Shown here: positions 43,833-54,465 of the stretch, one piece after another | Layout of the letters: every line of letters starts with the position of its first letter | How positions within the stretch are numbered: the stretch's first letter is position 1 | Source of the DNA: Periplaneta americana | Lineage: Eukaryota > Arthropoda > Insecta > Blattodea > Blattidae | Length of the DNA stretch: 64,000 nt | NCBI RefSeq assembly: GCF_040183065.1 | Contig: NC_091117.1 | Coordinates: 118,722,726 to 118,786,725, forward strand | Direction of reading: 5' to 3' | Made by a program: the position numbers and the translations under genes | Notes under the pieces: generated by a model | The model's database searches: none | The model's input: only the letters and a program-made list of their open reading frames with translations | Told to the model about the DNA's origin: nothing

Positions 43833-46575
43833 GAATAAAATCAGCAGTAAAAAAGGTCGAATTTATCAGTGACAGGTTATCATATTAAGTACTTAAGGGT
43901 AGATGGTGCGACATCATAGTTATAAATGCTCACGCCCCTACAGAAGAGAAAGACGACCATATAAAGAATAGCTTCTATGAGGAATTGGAACATACTTTTT
44001 ATCAGTTCCCTAGATATCACATGAAAATTTTATTGGGGGATTTCAATGCTAAAGTAGGACGGGAGGATATTTTTAGACCAACTATTGGAAAAGAGAGCCT
44101 ACACGCAATTAGTAGTGACAATGGAGTTAGATTAGTCAATTTTGCCACATCGAAAAATTTAATTGTCAAAAGTACAACATTCCTCCATAAGGATATACAT
44201 AAATATACTTGGACTTCTCCAGATGGATTGACACACAACCAAATAGATCACATCTTGATAGATAAACGGAGACATACTAGTATAGTAGATATTCGAACTT
44301 TCAGGGGTGCAGACTGTAATTCTGACCATTATTTGGTGATTGGAGAATTAAGAGAAAGATTATTAGTAGCCAAGCGAGTAGAGCAACAAGTTAATGTTAC
44401 TAAATTCAATATTTTGAAATTAAAGGACGAGGAAGCTAAGCAAAATTATCAGGTCGAAATTTCGAATAGGTTTGCCACTTTAGAAAGTTCCGACGAAGTT
44501 GAGAAAGAATTAGATGTTAATAGCGTGTGGGAAAATATCAGAGATAGTATCAAAATTGCAGCTGAGCAGAGCATAGGTCATTATGAAACTAAGAAAAAGA
44601 AACCGTGGTTTGATGAAGATTGTTGCATGGTAGTAGAAAGAAGGAAACAGGCAAAATTGAAATTCTTACAGGATCCAGTTGAGGAGAAGAGAGATAATTA
44701 TTTCAATGAAAGACGGGAAGCAAGTCGTACACTTAGGAATAAAAAGAGAGGTTACTTGAAGGAAAAACTGAATGAGGTAGAAACAAATAGTAAGAATAAA
44801 AACATTCGAGATTTATATAAGGGTATAAAGGAATTTAAGAACGGATATCAGCCAAGGGTAAACGTGATCAAGGATGAGAATGGTGACTTGCTTGCAGACT
44901 CTCCATCAATCCTAAACAGATGGAAAAACTATTTTACGCAACTACTAAATGTACATAGGCCAAATAGAAATGATCGGGACGAAATTGAAATACAAACTGC
45001 TGAGCCAATTATACCCGAACCCACGCTTTCAGAAGTCGAAATTGTGATAGAAAATCTGAAAAAGTGCAAGTCTCCGGGTATCGATCAAATTCCAGCAGAA
45101 TTAATACAAGAGGGTGGGGGTGCATTATATAGCGAAATTTATAAACTTGTACTTGCTATTTGGGAAAAGGAAATTGTACCAGAACAATGGAAGGAGTCCA
45201 TAATTGTACCTATTTTTAAAAAGGGGGACAAAACCAACTGTGGTAACTTCCGAGGAATATCACTTTTGTTGACGTCGTACAAAATGTTGTCCAATATTCT
45301 TTTGAGAAGATTAACTCCGTACGTAGATGAAATTATTGGGGATCATCAGTGCGGTTTTCGGCGTAATAGATCGACTATTGATCAGAATTTTTTGTTTTCG
45401 ACAGATAATGGAGAAAAAATGGGAGTATAAGGGTACAGTACATCAGTTATTCATAGATTTCAAAAAGGCATATGACTCGGTTAAGAGGGAAGTATTATAT
45501 GATATTCTTATTGAATTTGGTATTCCCAAGAAACTAGTTCGATTAATTAAAATGTGTCTCAGTGAAACATACAGCAGAGTCCGTATAGGTCAGTTTCTAT
45601 CTGATGCTTTTCCAATTCACTGCGGGCTAAAGCAGGGAGAATGCACTATCACCTTTACTTTTTAACTTCGCGCTAGAATATGCCATTAGGAAAGTTCAGG
45701 ATAACAGGCAGGGTTTGGAATTGAACGGGTTACATCAGCTTCTTGTCTATGCGGATGACGTGAATATATTAGGAGAAAATACACAAACGATTAGGGAAAA
45801 CACGGAAATTTTATTTGAAGCAAGTAGAGCGATCGGTTTGGAAGTAAATCCCGAAAAGACAAAGTATATGATTATGTCTCGTGACCAGAATATTGTACGA
45901 AATGGAAATATAAAAATTGGCGATTTATCCTTCGAAGAGGTGGAAAAATTCAAATATCTTGGAGCAACAGTAACAAATATAAATGACACTCGGGAGGAAA
46001 TTAAACGCAGAATAAATATGGGAAATGCGTGTTATTATTCGGTTGAGAAGCTCTTATCATCCAGTCTGCTGTCCAAAAATCTGAAAGTTAGAATTTATAA
46101 AACAGTTATATTACCGGTTCTTCTGTATGGTTGTGAAACTTGGACTCTCACTCTGAGAGAGGAACATAGGTTCAGGGTGTTTGACAATAAGGTGCTTAGG
46201 AAAATATTTGGGGCTAAGCGGGATGAAGTTACAGGAGAATGGAGAAAGTTACACAACACAGAACTGCACGCATTGTATTCTTCACCTGACATAATTAGGA
46301 ACATTAAATCCAGACGTTTGAGATGGGCAGGGCATGTAGCACGTATGGGTGAATCCAGAAATGCATATAGAGTGTTAGTTGGGAGACCGGAGGGAAAAAG
46401 ACCTTTAGGGAGGCCGAGACGTAGATGGGAGGATAATATTAAAATGGATTTGAGGGAGGTGGGATATGATGATAGAGACTGGATTAATCTTGCACAGGAT
46501 AGGGACCGATGGCGGGCTTATGTGAGGGCGGCAATGAACCTTCGGGTTCTTTAAAAGCCATTTGTAAGTAAGTAA

Positions 46576-46576
<1 letters not shown>
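43830..46576 (+). mobile_element. RTE-type LINE copy 4, longest copy (about 2.7 kb)
   Basis: Begins within the endonuclease domain (KSAVKKVEFISDR at about 43845) immediately after a TTA repeat, and ends with GTAAGTAAGTAAG at about 46564-46576 followed by another TTA repeat. Both borders lie in the same simple repeat. That implies insertion into a TTA array, or seeding of repeats at the borders; a discrete target duplication cannot be separated from the repeat. Confidence 0.92.
43845..46554 (+). pseudogene. LINE endonuclease-reverse transcriptase polyprotein, frameshifted
   Basis: The order is: C-terminal part of an APE-type endonuclease (VINAHAPTEEK at about 43917, ILLGDFNAKVG at about 44026, WTSPDGLTHNQIDHIL at about 44209, GADCNSDHYLV at about 44307), a charged linker, then RT. 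RT motifs are KCKSPGIDQIPAELI (about 45064), [35 protein letters not shown] and [13 protein letters not shown] (about 45740). The C-terminal tail has [11 protein letters not shown] and [10 protein letters not shown]. The catalytic Asp residues of RT are present. Breaks are a frame change near 43880, one near 45385 (TTTTTTG region) and an extra A near 45640. From 45715 to 46554 it is nearly identical to copy 1. Confidence 0.93.

Positions 46577-46640
<64 letters not shown>
46577..46640. repeat. (TTA)n microsatellite at 3' border of LINE copy 4
   Basis: About 21 TTA units directly following the LINE tail. Confidence 0.98.
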
Positions 46641-46641
<1 letters not shown>

Positions 46642-46809
46642 GCAGTAGTCAAAATAAAATGAAAAAAGTTGATGAAGTGACGGTTTATTTTATATATGCG
46701 CACTTCGATATTTGTTATTTGAAGCAGGGACTTCAGTGAGTGAAAGCAAATTATTACTGACAAGATGGTAACAAATAAGTTAAATAAGATTTGTTCAATT
46801 TTAAGACAC

Positions 46810-46990
46810 ATTTAGCTTCCACCCGGAAGAAGAATTCGGGGCAGAAATAGATATCAGTTGATAGACGACATTAAGATATAGTATGGATCATATGCGGAGA
46901 CTAAGATGAAGACAGACTATAGGAAAGATTGGAGAAAGCTAGGTTTACAGTGAAAGGTCTGCCTTGGGCAGAACACTATGAATGAATCAA
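46810..46990 (+). mobile_element. LINE C-terminal remnant of another family
   Basis: In shifting frames it reads RRIRGRNRYQLIDDIK, GSYAETKMKTDYRKDWRKLG, then CLGQNTMN. The pattern of Arg-rich segment, IDDIK, then WR followed by a stop resembles the C-terminal tail of some LINE proteins. It is short, and no target duplication was found. Confidence 0.5.
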
Positions 46991-47172
46991 TGATACTATG
47001 TTGACAACAATGAAATAACTATTCCTCCTAAGGATTTGCAGAAGATAAAAATTGATAAAACGGCAAAAATTCTGAATGTATGCTGTTAAATGTGCGCATT
47101 CAATAGAAATAAACATTTTCATAAACTTTACCATTTGAGTTCATTATAGTTTCTTCAGGATATTTTTAAATT

Positions 47173-47390
47173 ATGGTTTATTTAACGACGCTCGTAATTG
47201 CAAAGGTTATTCAGCGTCGCCGGTGTGCAGGAATTTTGTTCCCCAGGAGTTCTTTTACATGCCAGTAAATCTACTGACATGAGCTGTAGTTTTAAACACA
47301 CTTAAATACCATTGACCTGGACCAGGATCGAACCCGCAACCTCGATCACAGAAGGCCAGTGTTATACCGACTACGCTACCCAGGCCGATT
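47173..47390 (-). mobile_element. tRNA-derived SINE (family 2) with the family 1 tail
   Basis: On the minus strand the tRNA-like head is GGGTAGCGTAGTCGG (A box, about 47375) and GCGGGTTCGATCCTGG (B box, about 47330). The body differs from SINE family 1, but the 3' domain CGACGCTGAATAACC...AGCGTCGTTAAATAA (about 47178-47222) matches that of the SINE at 3396, including the CGACGCT/AGCGTCG stem. Confidence 0.8.
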
Positions 47391-47458
47391 TTTTTCACGA
47401 TTAACGGATGGTTTGCCTCTATTATGTTTTTGTTACTTCATTCCTATGATAACGATGA

Positions 47459-47487
47459 TTATGATGATGATGAAGATGATGATGATG

Positions 47488-47536
<49 letters not shown>
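47459..47536. repeat. Compound (ATG)n-(ATT)n microsatellite
   Basis: ATG units to about 47488, then ATT/TTA units to 47536. Confidence 0.97.
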
Positions 47537-47538
<2 letters not shown>

Positions 47539-47539
47539 C

Positions 47540-48003
47540 TGACTGTAATGGATTTTCAATGACTAACAGCCTTCCTGACTCGCTTATTATTCTGCATCTC
47601 AACTATATTTAGAAAAAATTTTAACAAAGCGTTATGTAATAAAAAGTTTGGTTTCTGTGCCCGAAATACAGTAGATTGCAATATTTACTGGCAGTTACAA
47701 AGTTCGAATGCTGCATATCGCTGTCATTTGAAAAGTTTCTTTTCACAGAAATTACTAATGATTTGTTTGTTTTTTTCACTTTTTGTCTTATGTAAACTTC
47801 GGCATCTTTTTACATTTGTTTCTAACATCAACAGAAATAACTGCATATATTGTGCATACCAGCACTTCTTTCTTGAAAGTACAAGATCCATATGCTCAGT
47901 TTCGCAAACCAGATAGAATGCTTGGGATATCATCGTGCTAACTACACGTTACCACCTCATTGATTCCTCTGCTGTGACATGTAGATGTGAGACTCATCGA
48001 TTG
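47540..48003. other. Non-coding stretch, no gene seen
   Basis: No feature recognised. Confidence 0.45.
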
Positions 48004-48239
48004 GTCTTGGCCACGGGTGGGCAACTCGTGCTCTCAAACTGTGAACAAACTCAGTCAGGTAGAACGAACTCTGTGCTAGCTGCAGTGTACGAGGGCCTTG
48101 CAACACGAGTGGTTGTTGGTTCGCTTGCGTCTACAGTGATTGGCGGCTTGTAACTGCAGCGGCTGCCTCGGTGTGTGCTTTTTTCGTGCCAAGGTTTTTA
48201 GCGCCTTGGGAGTACGAGTTGCCCACCCATGGCCTTGGC
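48004..48239. mobile_element. hAT-type MITE, 220 bp, 8-bp target duplication with one mismatch
   Basis: The body is 48012-48231. It starts CACGGGTGGGCAACTCGT, and the right end reads GAGTTGCCCACCCATG, so the ends are complementary and of the CA/TG type. Flanks are GTCTTGGC (48004-48011) and GCCTTGGC (48232-48239). It is GC-richer than the neighbouring DNA and non-coding. Confidence 0.85.
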
Positions 48240-48304
48240 CCTCCAAGGGATGTGAAGGAGCGAACTTTTTTAAAGATCAATATGTCTGATTTGGTATTTA
48301 CCTA

Positions 48305-48503
48305 CCGTCCATTCGAGTGGTTATGTCGCATCCCGGTTTCCCTCACCCTTTTCTGGTGACCACTCTGTAGAAGCTTTTGGCTGACCAGTCTTAAATATTT
48401 CCTGTTCGGAATTAAACGGCTACGTAATATTATTCAAATGATTAAACTAATTCAAAGAAAAGAACCCCGTTTTGATGACCCTGCGACATAACCACTCGGA
48501 CGG
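48305..48503. mobile_element. MITE with GAGTGGTTATGTCGCA terminal repeats
   Basis: Left CCGTCCATTCGAGTGG then TTATGTCGCA, right TGCGACATAACCACTCGG then ACGG. The interior (CATCCCGGTTTCCCTCACC, GGCTACGTAATATTATTCAA) recurs at 53815-53960, giving a second copy. No clear target duplication. Confidence 0.72.
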
Positions 48504-48509
48504 ACAGTA

Positions 48510-48714
48510 CTAATTGTGTCTGTTATCATAGCTTTATCTAAATAAATTTTATATTACTTTATGTTTGCTAAAATTCTGTAGAGTGGTAGACTATTAAAAA
48601 TGTCTGTATGTTAATCTTATTATGTTAAATAATTCTTAATATCGATTGACACTAGACTTTTTTCAGTATACTCATAGGCCTATGATATCTGTTCAGATAT
48701 CATGTGGTATATTA

Positions 48715-48761
<47 letters not shown>

Positions 48762-48866
48762 ATTATTATTATCAAAATTGGCAGAAATTCATGCAGTAAA
48801 ATCTTGCTGTACGATGATACCAGATCATTCCTTAATCAGAGAAAATGTGAAAATATAGGTACTGCA

Positions 48867-48901
<35 letters not shown>

Positions 48902-49263
48902 ATATGTAAATAAATAAATAAGTAAATACTTGTACATTAACATATTCACTCAGTAAAGTGAGGAAAATAGATCTATCCCTGCTTTTCAAGTTGTAAAATA
49001 TCAACGTTGAAAACAGTAGGCCTAATTGAGAGTACAGTCCTGAAACAAATCTCACACTTCAAATACAAGTACTTAGGGAACGATCCCAACTAAACTACAT
49101 ACAATCGAAAGAGTTAGAGAAAAACAAAAATAAACTCAATTGAAATTTTATGATTATAACTGCACCTTCTCATCTGTATGATAGTGAAAATGGGTTCAGA
49201 ACTAAAGGAAAATATGTACAACAGTTTAAATGATGTTTTATATGCGGTTAAAAATATAAAACA

Positions 49264-49301
<38 letters not shown>

Positions 49302-49790
49302 GTATCTTTTTATTATTATGCATTATTAACCATGCAAGTTCTTTCCTCCTGAATAATGTGTACACCCAGAAACACAATTTGGACACCTAATTTTATGAAG
49401 TTCCAGATTACAACGCATTGTTCATTTGCAGTAAACAAGAGTTCCTAAATTTATGCTACTTGTGAACAGTCTTGTGGAGCTTGTTGCCTACATAGAGGAG
49501 GACTGCTACCAAGACTCTGCCCATTGTTTAATTCCGTATCTGTACAACGTGTTGTGTGACGCTATTAATTCAATGGTGTAATATAAAAATAAAACTAAAA
49601 GAAAGAAATTAACAGAAAAAATAATTATAATCATATACTGTATAAATATACATTCATCCTAAAAAGACAGATAGGAGCAGATTTAAAAAATGACACGATT
49701 GTTTGTACGCAAAAGAGAAGAAATTCTGACAGACTTAGACACTAAAGTTGGAATAGAGAAATCAGCCTTAATGATATGGTGGAGGAGAAG
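48510..49790. other. Non-coding stretch with three microsatellites
   Basis: Contains (TTA)n at 48716-48773, (AAAT)n at 48866-48930 and (TTA)n at 49264-49301. No gene recognised. Confidence 0.6.
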
Positions 49791-49795
49791 GATTT

Positions 49796-49797
49796 AC

Positions 49798-49861
<64 letters not shown>

Positions 49862-49862
49862 G

Positions 49863-49919
<57 letters not shown>
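49796..49919. repeat. Compound (TTA)n-(CTA)n microsatellite
   Basis: TAT/TTA units to about 49861, then CTA units to 49919. On the other strand this is AGT followed by AAT, the order seen at 10461 and 11570. Long Leu, Tyr or Ser frames here are artefacts. Confidence 0.98.
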
Positions 49920-49975
49920 GAACCCATCCATTCCTCTACAGTAAGTAAAAGTATTTCGATTTGTTGTGTTATAAC

Positions 49976-50024
<49 letters not shown>
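49976..50024. repeat. (AAT)n microsatellite at pogo-like border
   Basis: AAT units ending directly at the left terminal repeat of the pogo-like element. Confidence 0.97.
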
Positions 50025-51591
50025 GGGTACACCGGGGTAAATTAACTAGCGGGGAAATTTTGATAATATTAAACGTTTGCAAGTTTTGCTGGGAGATTCG
50101 TGTCACCATCTTATACTTTTTCTAGCAGCAGTAATACTTTTTATAGTAGAAATAGTGTGCAAACTGTGTACAGCAGAAAAATCAGTAAATACAGGTGTGT
50201 GTGGAGCCATTTTTATTGATCTAGGTAGGACGTAAACTCTCGTTGTTTTTGTGATTTATAACGTTGTGTTCTCTTGTCTTAAGCTTTTGTGAAATTAAGG
50301 CTCAAACAATAAGTTCAACATAACCTGATATCTGCATGCATTAGGTATTGTCTTGTTGAATAGTGGCGTATTCTGTTTGCTTATTTTTTGTTTCGTTTTA
50401 CGATATCTTTTTGTTGACGCGCGGGGAAATTTGAATATACTTTCGCGGAGCAATTAGGATACAGTATTCTGCACACTAATATTTAAGTATATATAATTTT
50501 GAGATATGTCCATTATTTCAGATGATGATACATTACTTGAAAAACGACGCTCGAATGCAGTGGAGTAAAGAGAATATGGAACAAGCCCTTAAAGCGATGA
50601 CTGACAATATGGTGTCCATTTTAGGAGCTGCACAACTATTTCAGGTTCAATACACAAGTTTATAATTATGGAGAAGCACAATGAAAACAAAAGCAAACAT
50701 GTATGAAAATGTAGTCGCTATCAGTTCAATTGGACACACCTCTGTGTTTAATAATGACATTGAAGAAACTCCAGTCCAAAGAGTATACCTAGAAGTCAAA
50801 GGTTTTGGCATAACTTCAAAAGAATTGTGTATTTCAGCATATCCCTAACTATGCAACCAAATGGTACTGAAAAAGTCTCTTCATTGTCTGAAACCAAATA
50901 GCTGGAAATTATTGTTTCTAACACTTTTGTAAGGGGAACAATTTTAATTTGAGAAAATCCAATGCGCTTTCCTAAGGCTATAGCAGCTAGTGTTATTAAG
51001 AAAGCTGTAAATGATTACTTTGAGGTGCTTGGCCAAATTCTAGATGAGTTTAACCTGTGTAACCAACCAAAACACATATAGATGAAAGTGGACTTACATT
51101 GAATAGGCTAATAGAACGCCAAAAGTTACTGCATGAAAAGACAAAATGAAAGTGTCAGTCTAACAAGCGTTGAACGAGGAGAAAATATCGCAATGCTGCA
51201 ATGCATCTGTTAACTTCATTCACCACTAGTAATGTTTAAAGGACTTCGGTCTGATATAACAAGAAGAATTTAGTATTAAAAGAACAGATACATACACAAT
51301 ATTTGTTTTTGTTGTAGTAGGTTCATTAAAACGTTCATTTTTGGTGTTATTCAAATTACCCCTTAAGATATCCAATTTGCCCCGCAAATAGTAATCTTGT
51401 TCAAATTCATGAAGTAAATTGGATAATGGTATTACACATTTATACTTGAAAATGCTGTCTTAATAATTTGGATAATTATTCCTTAAGAATGCAAGTTTGC
51501 TCCTATCTATTAAGTAGAAGAATAAAATTATTATTTTTTGAGTAATTGATCAAAAAGCTTGAAAATATTCAAATTATTCCGATGTACCGTA
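50023..51591 (+). mobile_element. Decayed pogo-like DNA transposon, TA duplication
   Basis: The body is 50025-51589. Left end GGGTACACCGGGGTAAATTA, right end (reverse complement) CGGTACATCGGAATAATTTG; TA flanks at 50023-50024 and 51590-51591. It encloses a decayed transposase of the pogo/Tigger type. At about 1.57 kb it is shorter than autonomous relatives, consistent with internal loss. Confidence 0.78.
50555..51215 (+). pseudogene. Pogo/Tigger-like transposase remnant
   Basis: MQWSKENMEQALKAMTDN and ILGAAQLFQVQYTSL (50555 on) match the Psq-type helix-turn-helix of pogo-like transposases. Further pieces are EVKGFGITSKELCISAYP (about 50800), RFPKAIAASVIKKAVNDYF and VLGQILDEFNL (from about 50965), IDESGLTLN (about 51075, corresponding to the DETG box with the first catalytic Asp) and ERGENIAMLQC (about 51175). 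Stops and frameshifts separate them, and the region that should carry the second and third catalytic Asp is missing. Confidence 0.72.
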
Positions 51592-51602
51592 ATGACGTTT
51601 TA

Positions 51603-51742
51603 TTTTAACTGGCAGAGTTAAGGCCATTCGGCCTTCTCTTCCACTCAAGCAATATAGAAAATAGTATAATATAGTACAATAACAGCTATTTTTACTTTCT
51701 CAACATACCAATAAAATAATTATCAGTAAGCAACAATAATAG

Positions 51743-51790
<48 letters not shown>

Positions 51791-52290
51791 CATCATCATC
51801 ATCATCCGATATAAATTTAATGAAATGATTAAACTCAATCATGATTATAATATTATAATTTCAATTTCACTGCGTCCGTAAGAAATCGCTTAGCCTCTTT
51901 CTGAAAGTAGTTATTGTCTGGCAGGCCCTAATCTTCTGAGGCAGAGAATTGCATTCACAGGCTGCTGAGACAGTAAAAGAGGATAAATAGTGTGATGTTT
52001 TATGAGGAGAAATTGCTAGGCCTTGGCTCTTCTGTCATTTCGTATTTAAATTATGATTGGAGAATAAGTAGTTAAATCGGGAAAGTAGATAATTTGCAGT
52101 AAAAATGTGGAGAACTCGAAACAGAGGAGACAGGGAATCAAGAGTTCTACAATTATTGAGTCGCAGCCAGGAAAAATATTTGAACAAGGATATAATATGG
52201 TTGAATCTGCGAGTATTGCTGATAAATCTGACACACACATTGTGCACACGCTACAGCTTTCTCGAAAGTTCAGTTGTCAGGACGAAACAT
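51603..52290 (-). mobile_element. CR1/Jockey-type LINE copy B, 5'-truncated
   Basis: The 3' UTR block AACTGGCAGAGTTAAGGCC with CGGCCTTCTCTTCCACTC (51610-51648) matches copy A at 14646. The UTR also holds an (AAT)n-(ATC)n repeat at 51745-51806. The coding remnant on the minus strand includes RKLQRVHN, MHNVCVRFISNTRRFNH and FNYLFSNHNLNTK (52035-52250), the same segment as in copy A. Only the last part of the protein remains. Confidence 0.78.
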
Positions 52291-53554
52291 TTCTATATTT
52301 TCCCCTGCTTTTTCTCTTAGAGTTCTCTGCGGTACCAAGATATGTCTTGAAGATATCTGAAGTCTTAAGGCTAAAAGAGTCAACCTTACTCGTAAGATTC
52401 CATAATCCAGGGAAATTTTAGAAATGGGCCACGGACCACTTCCCTTCCCCCACTCTTTTCTCTTCTACTATCACAAAGAAATTGCTAATTTCTTAGATAA
52501 TTCTATATTATGATAATAGGGGAAAATAAACATACTGTAAGTTCACAGGGCTAACGGCTTCGAAGCTGGGTACCTGGTTCTAATGAAGTGCATAGGTAGA
52601 AATATTAACATGGGGGCATGAGATAGTTACTCTGCCTGCCATAATAAATTCACTTCATTTAAATTCCCCAATGGGAAAAAGGGGGGGATTTTAAAAGAAG
52701 TTAACAGCTTCTTGTCAATATTATCTGAATCTCCCTTATCCAGAGACAGACTTATTTTGTGTGTCTTAGATTAATGATATGAGTTGCCCAAATTTAATTT
52801 TTTCCTGGAGATAACCATGATAACCGTTTCAATATCTCTATTAATAATTTTAGCTCTCTGCTGAGTTTGAACTCAAGAACTTTGCAACATATGGCAAGCA
52901 TGATGGGCTGATGTTTTCACGAAAGATGTTTGAGCATTTACTGTAGATCTCGTAACTGAAATATTACACGAGTTCCTTCATTTTGCTTGTCACTCTCTTA
53001 TGTCACATTTTTTCATCACTGCCGTAAGATAATACATCAGCCTTTATAATCGTTTTCTTTAGACAGAGTCCTCGAACTGTCCTAACGTCAAATACGTGCA
53101 ACTGTGTTTCCTTCGCTATGCATTATTTTCGTGTCTGTATATTTTCGTGTGCAGGCATCATTAATATTTAGCTAAGGTCCCTACACATCTTTGTAATTAA
53201 TGTTCGCGTTTTATTTCTATTTCACGCCTACATATAGCTAATAAAAACAGACGGTAATATCATGCCGCTGCAATGCGAGCTAATGCGGCATTATGAAGGC
53301 ATACATTATGCAAAGAACATGTTTAAGTTTGTACCCCATGCACAAAATTTATTTCCAAGTTATAACTTATATACCTTTGGCTTGGTTTCGGTGTACACAA
53401 TGCGAACAATGTTAGTTTGAAGGTACATTCGTAAGTTCAAAACTTTCCTAGAGTAAAAGTTAATGTTCTGTTGTTTCTGATGTAGACCTAATGTCGTGTT
53501 AATCCTGTACACATCATATTAATTTCTTACAACTGAACCTGTATCACGGGTCAT
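52291..53554. other. Non-coding stretch, no gene seen
   Basis: AT-rich; no feature recognised. Confidence 0.45.
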
Positions 53555-53660
53555 CCAGATATCGGATTGAAGTGAGTTAAATACACGGACATCATTTTAG
53601 TTTTAATTCAATTTTTATTGTACCTGAGTTTTTTTAATGTACTTCACTCCCACCCCTTCT
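53555..53660 (-). repeat. Repeat family R, copy 3 (terminal part)
   Basis: ACACGGACATCATTTTAGTT, CCTGAGTTTTTTTAATGTAC and TTCACTCCCACCCCTT are the reverse complement of 40615-40702. Confidence 0.68.
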
Positions 53661-53799
53661 ACCAATAAAGTTCCAAATGTCCTCCACACAGAACCAAGGT
53701 TGCATATAGTAAACAGTACTGAGGTAGTGGGTATAGCACGTTCCAGAAATATGTTCGCATTTTTCAGTGACGAAAGATCTTTCAATATTGAATCATATT

Positions 53800-53995
53800 T
53801 TCAAACTGGTACTGTCGTCCGTTTGCCTACGTCGCATCCCGGCTTCCCACACTTGCTTCTGCTCGCCCCTCTGTAAAGGCTAGTGGCTGGGCTGTCTTAG
53901 CTCTTTTCTGAAAACATTAATTTCTGTTAGGAATTGAACGTCTACGTAATATTATACAACTGTTTAAAATAACTACAGCGAAACCACCTCATACT
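53800..53995. mobile_element. Diverged copy of the 48305 MITE
   Basis: GTCGCATCCCGGCTTCCCAC, TCTGTAAAGGCTAGTGGCTG and GTCTACGTAATATTATACAA follow the interior of 48305-48503 in the same order. The terminal repeats are poorly preserved. Confidence 0.6.
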
Positions 53996-54239
53996 CATTG
54001 TACCAAATGAACGGCCACCATTTTCAAAAATGTATTTAAATATCCATATTATGATTATTTTTCAATTTAACTTCGTTCTCTATATTGTACGCTAATGTGC
54101 TGTAGACAGTATAATATATATACTGCATAATGAATACGTTCGCATGGATAACTCAGTTCGCGAGTAAAAACACTTATTGTTAATACTGTACTGTATTTTG
54201 ATTAAACAAAAATCTAATGAAAATTATCAAACTCAAAAT

Positions 54240-54465
54240 TGCGATATTTCCTAGTTTACGTTAATGGATGAACTACATTTCTTCCCTCCTATAGGCCTAC
54301 CTAGTAAAGTGATCTGTTTGTATTTTACGCCAGTATCATCGAACTCCAGTCGTGGAAGGGGGTAGCAAACGATGTATTCGATTCTCAACCGTTAATCCAA
54401 ATGTATAGCCAGATTAATATTAAAAATGTTAGTAAAAATAAAATGATGTCCCTGTATATCACAAA
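54240..54465 (+). repeat. Repeat family R, copy 4, with TAGGCCTA insertion
   Basis: Inverted relative to 39510-39715 and alike over about 200 bp. At 54292-54299 it carries TAGGCCTA, where copy 1 has just TA in the same context. Ends AAAATGATGTCCCTGTATA. Confidence 0.72.

Noticed and set aside
49690..50045. Frames encoding long Tyr, Leu, Ser or Asn runs
   Set aside because: These are translations of trinucleotide microsatellites in different frames.
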